A stretch of DNA of 64,000 bases from Nocardiopsis flavescens. GTDB taxonomy: Bacteria > Actinomycetota > Actinomycetes > Streptosporangiales > Streptosporangiaceae. Numbering within the stretch: position 1 is the stretch's first letter; every line of letters starts with the position of its first letter. The stretch spans positions 186,001-250,000 of the forward strand of contig NZ_FQZK01000001.1 of assembly GCF_900141985.1 (NCBI RefSeq). Direction: 5' to 3'. The notes under the pieces were generated by a model. It was given only the letters and a program-made list of their open reading frames with translations. It did not search any database and was not told where the DNA came from. Made by a program: the position numbers and the translations under genes. Positions 50,748-59,065 of the stretch are shown here, one piece after another.

Positions 50748-51386
50748 TCACCCCGGCGCCCGCCACACCAGGGAGTGCCGCCAGAACAGGTGGCGTCGCA
50801 GCCGCACCCCCGGCAGCACCCGCCCCGCCTCGCGGGCGATCTCCGGCAGCGTCATCGCCGCCGGGGCCGTGGGCGCCGTCATCGACTCCGGCCGCGCCCG
50901 GCGCCCGCGCGCCCAGCCCACGGCCAGGTTGGCCGGGACGGCGGCCGCATCCACCAGGTGGTCGGTGAACCGGGACGACCGGTGCACGCCCAGCACCAGC
51001 AGGGTCCCGCCCGGCGCGAGCCGGCCGCGCAGCCGCTCCAGGGTCGGCGCGAACGGCAGGTGGTGCAGCACCGCCACGCAGGCGATCACGTCGAAGGGGC
51101 CCGCGGGCAGCTCCCGGCCGGCGTCGCCCACCAGGAAGGAGACGCCCGGGCGCTCCCCCGTCGCCGCGCGGGCCAGGTCCACCACGCGCGGGTCGGCGTC
51201 GACGCCGACCACCTCCCCGGCCCGGTCGGCCAGGGCGCGCACCAGCTCGCCGGTGCCGCAGCCCACGTCCAGCGCGCGGCCGACCCGCGCGGGGACCCGG
51301 TCCAGGAGCAGGCGGTGGTAGTGGGCGTTGTGGTCCCAGGGGTGGGCGTCGTTGAACCGGTGGACGGCGGCCAGGGGTCCGGGCAT
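50748..51386 (-). CDS. Class I SAM-dependent methyltransferase
   Basis: A 212-residue methyltransferase: motif I ALDVGCGTGELVRAL (residues about 39-53), motif II VVGVDADPRVVDLA, motif III region VSFLVGDAGRELP, FDVIACVAVLHHLP. Substrate unknown. ATG 51386. Divergent from a quinone-reductase-type gene across 72 bp. Confidence 0.92.
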   Translation of the reverse strand: MPGPLAAVHRFNDAHPWDHNAHYHRLLLDRVPARVGRALDVGCGTGELVRALADRAGEVVGVDADPRVVDLARAATGERPGVSFLVGDAGRELPAGPFDVIACVAVLHHLPFAPTLERLRGRLAPGGTLLVLGVHRSSRFTDHLVDAAAVPANLAVGWARGRRARPESMTAPTAPAAMTLPEIAREAGRVLPGVRLRRHLFWRHSLVWRAPG

Positions 51387-51458
51387 GTCTCCTCGTTCGG
51401 GACGGGTCGGGTCGGGCAGATTAGGCTAGGCGACCCGTGGGACGAGAGGAACGACCTG

Positions 51459-52352
51459 ATGCACGCTGTCCGTTTCGCCGAGTACGGCCCCCCTTCCGTG
51501 CTGACCGTGGTGGAGGCCGACCGGCCCGAACCGGGCCCGGGGCAGGTGCGGGTGGCGGTCAAGGCGGCCGGGGTCAACCCGTTCGACCTCAAGGTGCGCT
51601 CTGGCGCGATGCGGTTCGGGACCCTGCCGCGCGTCCCGGGCGCGGAGGTGGCCGGAACGGTGGACGCCCTGGGTGAGGGCGTCTCGGACACCGCGGTGGG
51701 CGCGGCGGTGGCGGGCTGGGCGGCGACCGGCGGCTACGCCGAGTACGCGCTGCTGGAGACCTACGCGCCCAAGCCCGAGGAACTGGACTGGGCGCAGGCC
51801 GCGGCGCTGCCGGTGGCCGGGGAGGCCGCGCTGCGCGCGCTGGAGGAGCTGGCCCCGCACGCCGGGGAGACGCTGCTGGTGCACGGGGCGTCGGGGACGG
51901 TCGGCGCGGTGGCGGTGCAGTTCGCGGTGGCCGCGGGGGTGGGCGTCGTCGGCACCGCCGGGCCGGCGAACCTGGAGCGGGTGCGGGGGCTGGGCGCGGT
52001 CCCGGTCGCCTACGGCCCCGGGTGGGCCGACCGGGTGCGCGCAGCCGCCCCGAGGGGCGTGGACGCGGTGCTGGACGCCGCCGGGCACGGGATCCTGCCG
52101 CAGGCGGTCGAGCTGCGCGGCGGCACCGCCGAGCGGGTGCTGACCCTGGTGGACGGGGCCGCCCAGGAGTTGGGGGTGCGGTTCTCCTCCGGCGGCGGGC
52201 GGAGCACGCAGGTGCTGCGCACCCTGTTCCGGGCGCAGGCCGAGGGGCGGCTGGTCCTGCCCGACCCGCGGCTGATGAGCCTGGCCAACGCCGCGCAGGC
52301 GCACGCCGAGCTGGAGGCGCGGGGGTCGGGCAAGATCGTCCTCATCCCCTGA
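51459..52352 (+). CDS. Quinone oxidoreductase-like MDR protein
   Basis: A 297-residue zinc-free MDR reductase: RFAEYGPPSVLTVVEADRPEPGPGQVRV, AAGVNPFDLKVRSG, and the NADPH motif LLVHGASGTVGAVAVQFA (AxGxxG type, near residue 139). Lacks zinc ligands. Likely NADPH:quinone reductase or related enone reductase. ATG 51459 with AGAGGAA upstream. Ends in a 17-bp hairpin. Confidence 0.93.
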   Translation: MHAVRFAEYGPPSVLTVVEADRPEPGPGQVRVAVKAAGVNPFDLKVRSGAMRFGTLPRVPGAEVAGTVDALGEGVSDTAVGAAVAGWAATGGYAEYALLETYAPKPEELDWAQAAALPVAGEAALRALEELAPHAGETLLVHGASGTVGAVAVQFAVAAGVGVVGTAGPANLERVRGLGAVPVAYGPGWADRVRAAAPRGVDAVLDAAGHGILPQAVELRGGTAERVLTLVDGAAQELGVRFSSGGGRSTQVLRTLFRAQAEGRLVLPDPRLMSLANAAQAHAELEARGSGKIVLIP

Positions 52353-52380
52353 CCCCGGACCGGTGGGCCGGTGGCGCGGC

Positions 52381-52417
52381 CCGGGGCGGGGGCGCGGACG
52401 CCGCGCCCCCGCCCCGG
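52381..52417. terminator. 17-bp perfect hairpin
   Basis: CCGGGGCGGGGGCGCGG, ACG loop and its exact complement, between the converging quinone-reductase and TipA-like genes. Confidence 0.88.
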
Positions 52418-52422
52418 GGTCC

Positions 52423-53187
52423 TCAGCCGCGCTCGCGGCGGTCGGCGTTGGCGGCGAAGGCGTCGCGCAGGTAGGCGCTCAGCCCGCTGCCGTGGGAGTC
52501 GACGGTGGCGGTGAACCGCTCGTCGTCGACGTACAGGGCGCCCAGGCCGCGGTGGGCCTGTGTGGTGCAGTCGTAGAACCAGCGGGTGATGTGGTCGCGG
52601 TGGCGCTCGGCCAGGTCGGTGGCGCGCTCGCCGTCGGCGGGCGCGCCCTCGGCCATCGCCGCGGCCAGGGCCCGGTAGATCTCGGCGGCCTCGGCCTGGT
52701 TGCGCTTCCAGTCCTCCTTGGTGTAGTTCTTCACGTCGCGCTGGGCCTTGGGGTAGAAGTCGCAGGCGCCCCAGCGCTGCTCGGCCTCGGCGGCGTGGGC
52801 GTCCACGTCGAAGTCGCCGAAGAGTTCGAGGCGTTCCTCGGGGGTGAGGTTCAGTTGCATGGTGTCGGCCTCCAGAAGGCGTTCCAGGCCGTGCGCCAGA
52901 GTGCGCAGGCGTTCGATGCGTTCGGTCACCAGCCGGTGCTGGCGCAGCAGGTGGGCGCGGGTGTCGGAACCGGGGTCGTCGATGATCGCGGCGATCTCCT
53001 CCAGGCCGAAGCCCAGTTCCCGGTAGGTGAGGATGCGGCGCAGCCGCTCCAGGTCCCCGTCCGCGTAGCTGCGGTGGCCGGCGGGGGTGCGCTCCGCCGG
53101 GACGAGCAGTCCGATGTGGTCGTAGTGGTGCAGGGTGCGCACGGTCTGTCCGCTCAGGCGGGCGACCTCGCCCACGGTGCGGCCCAT
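52423..53187 (-). CDS. MerR-family regulator with TipAS antibiotic-recognition domain
   Basis: A 254-residue TipAL-like activator. MerR HTH at 1-70 (VGEVARLSGQTVRTLHHYDHIGLL, HRSYADGDLERLRRILTYRELGFGLEEIAAI), dimer helix about 78-110, then TipAS from about 115 (ADTMQLNLTPEERLELFGDFD, AEQRWGACDFYPKAQRDVKNYTKEDW ... DRFTATVDSHGSGLSAYLRDAF-type end). TipAS traps thiopeptide and related antibiotics; Cys in WGACDFY may be the covalent site. It should activate its own promoter, which has the MerR-type 19-bp spacer (53239-53269). Confidence 0.94.
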   Translation of the reverse strand: MGRTVGEVARLSGQTVRTLHHYDHIGLLVPAERTPAGHRSYADGDLERLRRILTYRELGFGLEEIAAIIDDPGSDTRAHLLRQHRLVTERIERLRTLAHGLERLLEADTMQLNLTPEERLELFGDFDVDAHAAEAEQRWGACDFYPKAQRDVKNYTKEDWKRNQAEAAEIYRALAAAMAEGAPADGERATDLAERHRDHITRWFYDCTTQAHRGLGALYVDDERFTATVDSHGSGLSAYLRDAFAANADRRERG

Positions 53188-53238
53188 CGGTCCTCCCCGT
53201 GTCCGTGCAGGTGGCGGGGGATCTCCCCGGTGTCTTCG

Positions 53239-53269
53239 ACGGTAGGGGCTCACGTCGCGTCAGGGTCAA
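53239..53269 (-). promoter_or_regulatory. MerR-type promoter with 19-bp spacer
   Basis: Minus strand TTGACC (53269-53264), 19 bp, TACCGT (53244-53239). Inside the spacer CTGACGCGACGTGAG is an imperfect dyad (CTnACG/CGTnAG). The over-long spacer is the hallmark of promoters untwisted by MerR-family activators. Confidence 0.82.
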
Positions 53270-53306
53270 GCCGGTTTTTCGCGTGTCCGTGCGGCGCACC
53301 CGAACC

Positions 53307-53328
53307 TACCGGCGGGTAACATCGGGGC
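53307..53328 (+). promoter_or_regulatory. Possible leaderless -10 with small dyad
   Basis: TAACAT (53317-53322) ends 6 nt before ATG 53329; TACC-GGCG-GGTA (53307-53318) overlaps it. No good -35 is visible, so this is weaker than the other leaderless candidates. Confidence 0.45.
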
Positions 53329-54144
53329 ATGAGTCCTGACCCCACGACCGAGCGGTACCGGTTCGACCGCGACACCCGCGTCGAGAAGCTGGCCGACGGC
53401 GAGTTCGCAGCCGCCCTGACCGACGCCTGGACCACCTTCACCTCGCACCCCAACGGCGGGTACGTCCTGGGCACCGCCCTCAACGCGCTGCGCCAGGGCC
53501 TGGGACAGCCCGACCCGCTTGCGGTCTCCGCGTTCTTCCTGCGCCCCGCCGCGCCGGGCCCGGTCACCGCCCGCACCGAGGTGGTCCGCGAGGGCCGGCG
53601 CACCGCCACCGGCCAGGTGGTCCTGGAGCAGAACGGCAAGGAGGTGCTGCGCGCCACCGCCACCTACGGCGACCTCGCCCCCGACCCGGCGGCCCGCGTG
53701 CTCACCCTGGACACCCCGCCCGACCTGCCCGCACCCGAGGACTGCCCCGTCCCCGCCGAGTTCGCCTCCGGCCCGCAGGGGCTGAGCATCGCCGACAGCG
53801 TCGAGTACCGCTACCCCGCCCGGCCCGGCTGGCTCGACGGGAAGAAGGACGGCAGCCCCCGCGCCGAGTTCTGGATGCGGTTCGCCGACGGCCGCGAACC
53901 CGACGTGCACGCCCTGCCCTCCATGGTCGACTTCGCCCCGCCCGCCGTCCTGGAGATCGGCGAGTTCACGACGATCACGGTCGAGCTGACCGTCCACGTG
54001 CGCGCCCGCCCCGCCCCCGGCTGGCTGGCCTGCCGGGTCTTCACCAAACACGTCGCGGGAGGCCTGCACGAGGAGGACATGGAGATCTGGGACTCCGCCG
54101 GCACCCTGGTCGCCCAGTGCCGCCAGCTCGCCATGCTCCTCTGA
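53329..54144 (+). CDS. Acyl-CoA thioesterase (TesB-like double hotdog)
   Basis: A 271-residue thioesterase-family protein: YRFDRDTRVEKLADGEFAAALTDAWTTF, HPNGGYVLGTALNALRQGLGQPDPLAVSAFFLRPA in the first hotdog, and PSMVDFAPPAVLEIGEFTTITVELTVHVRA with DMEIWDSAGTLVAQCRQLAML in the second. Expected to hydrolyse acyl-CoA; chain preference unknown. No ribosome site before ATG 53329. Divergent from the TipA-like gene. Confidence 0.92.
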   Translation: MSPDPTTERYRFDRDTRVEKLADGEFAAALTDAWTTFTSHPNGGYVLGTALNALRQGLGQPDPLAVSAFFLRPAAPGPVTARTEVVREGRRTATGQVVLEQNGKEVLRATATYGDLAPDPAARVLTLDTPPDLPAPEDCPVPAEFASGPQGLSIADSVEYRYPARPGWLDGKKDGSPRAEFWMRFADGREPDVHALPSMVDFAPPAVLEIGEFTTITVELTVHVRARPAPGWLACRVFTKHVAGGLHEEDMEIWDSAGTLVAQCRQLAMLL

Positions 54145-54190
54145 CCGGCGGCTTCGCCCGACCGGTCCCGGCGGGTCCCCCGGCTCGCCT

Positions 54191-54640
54191 AGAATCCCAA
54201 CGGGTCCGACGGCGCCCGGCCCGACCTGCGCGGGCCCGCCGGACCGGGAGGAGACCCGACCCGGCCGCGTCCGCGCGGCCACCGGTTCGGTCGGGGGCCT
54301 CCCGCTCACCGGGGCCGCCACCGACTCGTGGCGGCCCCGAGGTATGTCCCGGCCGGCGACCGCCCCCGGGCCCGCACCGGGTCCGCGGGGACGCACACCG
54401 GCCGCGGGGGCGCCGACCGCGCGATCGCGGCGGGTGGCCTGCCCGCCCGTGCCCGGCCACCGCGACCACACCGTCTCCGGCGGCCGGTGACGCGGGCCCC
54501 GTGCCCGGGCCCGTAGGAGGAACCACGCGTTCGCGGCAGCGCGCGGGCCCGTGCCCGGGCGGCTCGGCGGCACCCTCTTCGGTGTCCGGTACCGGGAGCC
54601 CCGCAGCCGGTACCGCTGTGGGAAACGCGCGTTCGCGCCG
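54191..54640 (+). other. Structured non-coding region, possible leader or ncRNA
   Basis: The 536-bp gap 54145-54680 has no credible gene. It contains TAGAAT (54191-54196, -10-like), a strong hairpin GGGGCCGCCAC/GTGGCGGCCCC (54311-54338), a repeated GGGCCC-GTGCCCGGGC element near 54496 and 54547, and CCGGTACC twice near 54586-54614. GTAGGAGGAACCACGCG near 54513 looks like a ribosome site without a following gene. It may be a transcribed, folded leader left without its gene; unproven. Confidence 0.35.
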
Positions 54641-54680
54641 CACGGGCACCGGCCGCCGGGACGGCGCCGGCCCCGCCCGC

Positions 54681-55442
54681 TCAGACCTCCGCGCCGGCGC
54701 GCATCACCGCGCGGAAGTGCGTGGTGAGCCGCTGGTGCTCGTCCAGGATGTGGAAGGCCACCCCCGGGGGCTGCTCGCGGTCGGCCACCGGCTCCCCCTC
54801 CCAGGGCATGCGCAGCGTCCACGTCACCCCCGGCGCCAGCAGCAGCGGCCGGCCCGCGAACGTGGTCGCCCCGCCGGTGTGCGCGTGGCCCACCAGGATC
54901 CCCGCCACCCCCGGGTGCGCGTGCAGCAGCCCCGCCAGGTCGTCGGAGTTGCCCAGCCGCATCGAGTCCGGCAGCGGGTGGTGCACCCGCACCGGCGGGT
55001 GGTGGAAGGCCAGCAGCGCCGGGGTGCCGGCGGGCAGGTCGTTGAGGGTGTCGTTGATCCACATCAGGGTGGAGGGCTCCAGCCGCCCGCCGTCCTCGCC
55101 CGGGATCGTGGAGTCGCAGGCCAGCACCGCCGCCCCCGCCACACGGTGGACCCGGTTGAACGGCTCCGCCGAGGCCGGCTCCCCCAGCAGGCGGGTGCGC
55201 AGTCCCTCGCGGTCGTCGTGGTTGCCCGGGCACACGATCACCGGGAACGGCAGGTCCAGCAGCCCGGCCGCCTCCTCGTACTCCTCGCGCGAGGGGGTGT
55301 CGGCGATGTCCCCGCTGACCAGCAGGGCGTCCGGGGCCTGCGGCAGGTCGCGCAGGTAGGCCACCGTGCGGCCGGCACGCTCGGTGGCGCGCTCCGAGCC
55401 GTCCAGGTGCAGGTCGCTGATGTGCGCGAGAAGAAGAGTCAT
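54681..55442 (-). CDS. Metallophosphoesterase (CpdA-like)
   Basis: A 253-residue calcineurin-like phosphoesterase with all five motifs: HISDLHLD, VSGDIAD, CPGNHDD, FHHPPV and VGHAHTGG. Closest in layout to class III cyclic-nucleotide phosphodiesterases (CpdA/Rv0805), so cAMP hydrolysis is a fair guess. ATG 55442 has GGAAGGG 7 nt upstream. Divergent from a CGNR regulator over a 35-bp dyad. Confidence 0.94.
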   Translation of the reverse strand: MTLLLAHISDLHLDGSERATERAGRTVAYLRDLPQAPDALLVSGDIADTPSREEYEEAAGLLDLPFPVIVCPGNHDDREGLRTRLLGEPASAEPFNRVHRVAGAAVLACDSTIPGEDGGRLEPSTLMWINDTLNDLPAGTPALLAFHHPPVRVHHPLPDSMRLGNSDDLAGLLHAHPGVAGILVGHAHTGGATTFAGRPLLLAPGVTWTLRMPWEGEPVADREQPPGVAFHILDEHQRLTTHFRAVMRAGAEV

Positions 55443-55473
55443 CGGGGTCCCTTCCGGATTCACCGGAGACGAG

Positions 55474-55508
55474 GTTCTAACGGATAAGTTACTGTTAACC
55501 GTTAGAAC
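55474..55508. promoter_or_regulatory. Dyad operator with divergent -10-like elements
   Basis: GTTCTAACGG (55474-55483) and CCGTTAGAAC (55499-55508), perfect 10-bp arms, 15-bp AT-rich spacer. Each arm carries TAGAAC or TTAGAA, a -10-like hexamer, pointing outward, so one dimer could control both divergent promoters. Confidence 0.78.
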
Positions 55509-55566
55509 GCTAGCCCGTGGGGAAGGATGCGGGCAAGTGGGGGAACCGGTGGACGAGCGGGGGATC

Positions 55567-56151
55567 ATGGACGGCCGACTGGCGCTCGAACTGGCCGGGA
55601 CGATCCGTCACGACGGCTCCGGCCGGGTCGCCGACGACCTCGACGGCGCCGGGGGCACCGCCCGCTGGCTGGCCTCCGTCGCCGCCCTGCTGCCGGACGG
55701 GGCGCCCGCACGGGTCGACGAGGAGATCCACGCCCAGGTGGTCACCCTGCGCGGGGCGGTGCGCGCGCTGTTCGCCCGCGCCGTCGCCCCCGGCCCGCCC
55801 AGCCCCGCCGACACCCACCTCCAGCCCCCCGCCGACGAGGCGCTGTCCCTGCTCAACGCGGCGGCGGCCCGCCAGCCGGTGGTCCCGCGGCTGCGCTGGG
55901 AGGGACCGGACGTGCCCAGCGTGGAGTACGCGCCCGGCGGCGGCTGCCCCGACGCGGTCGCGGCCCTGGCCCGCGCCGCCATCGTGTTCCTGGACGGCCC
56001 CGAGCGCGACCGCCTGCGCGCCTGTACCGCCCCGAGCTGCGCGCGCTACTTCGTCCAGGCGCACGGCCGCCAGCAGTGGTGCGGCACCGCCTGCGGCAAC
56101 CGGGCCAGGGCCGCTCGCCACTACCGCCGCCACGCCGCCGCCCGCACCTGA
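55567..56151 (+). CDS. CGNR zinc-finger (ABATE) regulator
   Basis: A 194-residue protein: N-terminal ABATE-like domain (GRLALELAGTIRHD, residues 3-16) and C-terminal CGNR zinc finger CTAPSCARYFVQAHGRQQWCGTACGNRARAARHYRR (about 150-187; Cys pairs C-x4-C and C-x3-C). CGNR proteins are stress-linked DNA-binding regulators. ATG 55567 or GTG 55549 in the same frame. Divergent from the phosphoesterase gene, probably its regulator. Confidence 0.92.
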   Translation: MDGRLALELAGTIRHDGSGRVADDLDGAGGTARWLASVAALLPDGAPARVDEEIHAQVVTLRGAVRALFARAVAPGPPSPADTHLQPPADEALSLLNAAAARQPVVPRLRWEGPDVPSVEYAPGGGCPDAVAALARAAIVFLDGPERDRLRACTAPSCARYFVQAHGRQQWCGTACGNRARAARHYRRHAAART

Positions 56152-56306
56152 GCGGCGCCCGGCCCCCGGGACACCGGGCCGCGGCGGCTCTGTGACGGCT
56201 CGGCGGACCGGCGCCGCGACCGCCCCGCCACGGGCGGCGTCCGGGGCGCCGTGCTCCCGCAGGAAGCCGGTCCCCGATGCGGCCGGGCCGACCGGGCCGT
56301 GCGGGG

Positions 56307-56359
56307 GCCGGGCGCGGGTCGCGCCCGGCGGCACCGCCCACCGGCCCCGACCGGTGGGC
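56307..56359. terminator. Two hairpins between converging genes
   Basis: GCCGGGCGCG/CGCGCCCGGC with GGT loop (56307-56329) and GCCCACCGG/CCGGTGGGC with CCCCGA loop (56336-56359). They lie in the 324-bp gap between the CGNR gene and the ABC permease; nothing else is visible there. Confidence 0.7.
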
Positions 56360-56475
56360 GGGGTGACTCCCCCGTCCACCGGTCGGCGATGCGGGGACCG
56401 GCCGCAGGCGCACCGCCGCACGGGCGCGGTCCGCCGCTCCGGGCGGTGCCACGGGCGGCGGCCGGGCCGCCGCCC

Positions 56476-57372
56476 CTACCCGCGCGGGGCGCCCCGGTCC
56501 GCGGCCGGGCGTGCCCGGCGCCGCCGGCGGCGCCGGCCCAGCACCCCGTGCAGCGGCGAGAACAGGTAGGCCAGCGTGAACGCCGACGCCTGCGCCAGCA
56601 CCACGCACCCGCCGGTCGACACGTTCAGGTGGTAGCTGGCGAACACCCCCGCCACCGCCGCCGCCACGGCGACCCCCACCGAGATCGCCAGCATCCGCTC
56701 GAACCGGTCGGTGAGCAGGTAGGCGGTCGCCCCCGGGATGATCACCATCGCCACCACCAGGATGATCCCCACCGCCTGGAGGGCCACCACCACGGTCACC
56801 GCGAGCAGCCCCAGCAGCAGCGTCTCCAGCAGGCGCGGGTCGATCCCGATCGCGTGGGCGTGCACCCGGTCGAACGCGTACAGGGTCAGGTCGCGGTGCT
56901 TGAACCACACCACCGCCAGCACCACCGCCGCCAGCACCAGGATCTGGACGATGTCGGCGTCGGACACCCCCAGCACGTTCCCGAACAGGATGTGCCCCAG
57001 GTCCGTCTGGCTGGGCACCGCGGACACCAGCACCAGCCCCAGCGCGAACATCGCGGTGAACACCACCCCGATGACCGCGTCCTCCTTGACCCGGGAGGTC
57101 CGGTTGACCACCCCGATCAGCGCCACCGACCCGGTGCCGAACACCAGGGCGCCCAGCGCGAACGGCAGCCCGAACATGTACGACAGCACCACACCGGGCA
57201 GCACCGCGTGGGACACGGCGTCGCCCATGAGCGACCAGCCCACCAGGGTCATCCAGCACGAGAGCACCGCGCACACCGCCCCGGCCGCCACGGCGACCAG
57301 CAGCGCCCGGCGGACGAAGTCGAACTGCATCGGCACGGCGAACCAGTCGACGGCCGCGGTCAGGAACTCCAC
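56476..57372 (-). CDS. Metal ABC transporter permease (ABC-3 type)
   Basis: A 298-residue permease with about eight to nine membrane segments; family marks are WSLMGDAVSHAVLPGVVLSYMFG and GIILVVAMVIIPGATAYLLTDRF. Moves Mn2+, Zn2+ or Fe2+ together with the ATPase and binding protein encoded upstream. GTG 57372 overlaps the ATPase stop by 13 bp. Last gene of the operon. An Arg-rich tail (GRRRRRRRARP) is cytoplasmic. Confidence 0.95.
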   Translation of the reverse strand: MEFLTAAVDWFAVPMQFDFVRRALLVAVAAGAVCAVLSCWMTLVGWSLMGDAVSHAVLPGVVLSYMFGLPFALGALVFGTGSVALIGVVNRTSRVKEDAVIGVVFTAMFALGLVLVSAVPSQTDLGHILFGNVLGVSDADIVQILVLAAVVLAVVWFKHRDLTLYAFDRVHAHAIGIDPRLLETLLLGLLAVTVVVALQAVGIILVVAMVIIPGATAYLLTDRFERMLAISVGVAVAAAVAGVFASYHLNVSTGGCVVLAQASAFTLAYLFSPLHGVLGRRRRRRRARPAADRGAPRG

Positions 57373-58127
57373 CGCTCCCCCTCCCCCCGCACCGGGACGC
57401 CGAAGGCCTCCAGGACGGTCTCCGGGCGCAGGACCTCCTCGGGCGCCCCCCGGGCGACCACGCGCCGCTGGAGCAGCACCGCCTCGTCGCACAGCTCCGG
57501 CACCCGGGCCAGGTCGTGCGTGGACAGCAGCAGGGTGCGGCCCTCCCCGCGCAGCCGGCGCAGCAGCGCCGTGATGGTGGCCTCCGACCCCTGGTCCACC
57601 CCCGCGAAGGGCTCGTCCAGCAGCAGCACGTCCGGCCCCTGGGCCAGCGCCCGGGCCACGAAGGCGCGCTTGCGCTGGCCGCCCGAGAGGGCGCCGATGC
57701 GGCGCCCGGCCAGTCCGGCCAGGTCGGTGCGCTCCAGCGCCCGCTCCACGGCCTCGCGGTCGGCGGCGCGGGGGCGCCGGCGCGGTCCCATGTGCCCGTA
57801 GCGGCCCATCATCACCACGTCGCGCACGCTCACCGGGAAGTCCCAGTCGACCTGCTCGGCCTGGGGCACGTACCCGACCAGCCCCCGGCGGCGGGCGGCG
57901 GCGCCCTCCAGGCCCAGCAGCCGCACCCGGCCCCGGTCGGTGCGCACCAGCCCCAGAATCGCCTTGAACAGGGTCGACTTGCCCGAGCCGTTGGTGCCCA
58001 GCAGCCCGCAGATGCGGCCCGGCTCCACGGACAGCGACACCCCGTCCAGGGCGAGCACGTCGCCGTAGTGGACCGTGGCGTCCACGACCTCGATGGCGGG
58101 CGCCCCCGGCGGCGCGGCGGCGCTCAC
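57360..58127 (-). CDS. Metal ABC transporter ATP-binding protein
   Basis: A 255-residue ABC ATPase: Walker A GTNGSGKST (residues about 45-53), Q-loop VPQAEQVDWDFPVSVRDVV, signature LSGGQRKRAFVARAL, Walker B VLLLDEPFAGVD, H-loop STHD. The QAEQVDWDFPVSV block is typical of the Mn/Zn/Fe (MntB/ZnuC/SitB) branch. Start GTG 58127 overlaps the binding-protein stop (GTGA). Confidence 0.96.
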   Translation of the reverse strand: MSAAAPPGAPAIEVVDATVHYGDVLALDGVSLSVEPGRICGLLGTNGSGKSTLFKAILGLVRTDRGRVRLLGLEGAAARRRGLVGYVPQAEQVDWDFPVSVRDVVMMGRYGHMGPRRRPRAADREAVERALERTDLAGLAGRRIGALSGGQRKRAFVARALAQGPDVLLLDEPFAGVDQGSEATITALLRRLRGEGRTLLLSTHDLARVPELCDEAVLLQRRVVARGAPEEVLRPETVLEAFGVPVRGEGERWSS

Positions 58128-59065
58128 GGCCGCGCCCCGGAGAGCCCGGCCACGATGGTCTCGGCGTCGTGGCGCAACAGGTCGAGGTAGGTGGGCACCG
58201 GCCCGTCCGCCTCCGACAGGGAGTCGACGTACAGGGGCCCGGCCAGCTCGGCGCCGGTGGAGCGGGCGACCGAGCGCTGGGTGCCGTCGTTGACGGTGCT
58301 CTCGCAGAACACGGCGGGCACCCCGTTGTCCTCGACGAACCGGGTGACCTCGGCGATGCGCCGCGGGGTGGCCTGGCTCTCGGCGTTGACCGGCCACAGG
58401 TACATCTCGGTGAGCCCGGCGTCGCGGGCCAGGTAGGAGAAGGCGCCCTCGCAGGTGACCAGGGCGCGGGCGGGCTCGGGGACGGCGGCCAGCTCCTCCT
58501 CCAGGTAGTCGCCGACCTCGGTGATCTCGGCCTTGTAGGCGTCGGCCGCGGCGGCGTAGTCGGCCTCGCCCGCGGGGTCCAGGCCGGTCAGGGCGTCGCG
58601 GATGTTGTCGACGTAGACCAGGGCGTTGTCGGGGGACATCCAGGCGTGGGGGTTGGGCTCGCCCTCGTAGTCGCCCGAGGAGATGGGCAGGGTCCGCACC
58701 CCCTCCGAGAGCACGGCGGTGGGGGCGTCCACGCGTTCGGTGAACTGCGCGAACCAGGCCTCCAGCCCCAGGCCGTTCTCCAGGATGAGGTCGGCGTCCT
58801 GCCCGCGGACGAGGTCGTCGGGGACGGGCTCGTAGCCGTGGATCTCGGCGCCGGCGCGGGTGAGGGAGGCGACCCGGACCCGGTCGCCGGCGACGTTGGC
58901 GACCATGTCGGCCAGGACGGTGAACGTGGTCAGGACCAGGGGGCGCCCGTCGTCCCCGTCGCCGGAGGGGTCCCCGGCGGGGGTGCAGGCGGCCAGGGCC
59001 AGGGCCAGGACGAGCGGGGCTGCGGACCAGCGGTGGAAAGGGGCCCGATCTTTGAAGTTCGGCAC
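58124..59065 (-). CDS. Metal ABC transporter substrate-binding lipoprotein
   Basis: A 313-residue cluster A-I binding protein: lipobox LAAC (Cys near residue 27), then VLTTFTVLADMVANVAGDRVRVASLTRAGAEIHGYEPVPDDL with the first His ligand, NPHAWMSPDNA with the second, and the C-terminal ESTVNDGTQRSVARSTGAEL. The lack of a His-rich loop favours Mn2+ or Fe2+ over Zn2+. GTG 59065 lies inside an operator arm and has no ribosome site, so a leaderless start is possible. Confidence 0.93.
   Translation of the reverse strand: MPNFKDRAPFHRWSAAPLVLALALAACTPAGDPSGDGDDGRPLVLTTFTVLADMVANVAGDRVRVASLTRAGAEIHGYEPVPDDLVRGQDADLILENGLGLEAWFAQFTERVDAPTAVLSEGVRTLPISSGDYEGEPNPHAWMSPDNALVYVDNIRDALTGLDPAGEADYAAAADAYKAEITEVGDYLEEELAAVPEPARALVTCEGAFSYLARDAGLTEMYLWPVNAESQATPRRIAEVTRFVEDNGVPAVFCESTVNDGTQRSVARSTGAELAGPLYVDSLSEADGPVPTYLDLLRHDAETIVAGLSGARP

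Noticed and set aside
51424-51434. Iron box (TTAGGCTAGGC)
   Set aside because: Only a half-site of a DmdR/IdeR box; the second arm is missing and the flanking genes are not iron genes.
54513-54640. infC-like gene after a long leader
   Set aside because: The leader shape is suggestive, but the frame after GTAGGAGGAACC encodes no initiation-factor-like sequence.
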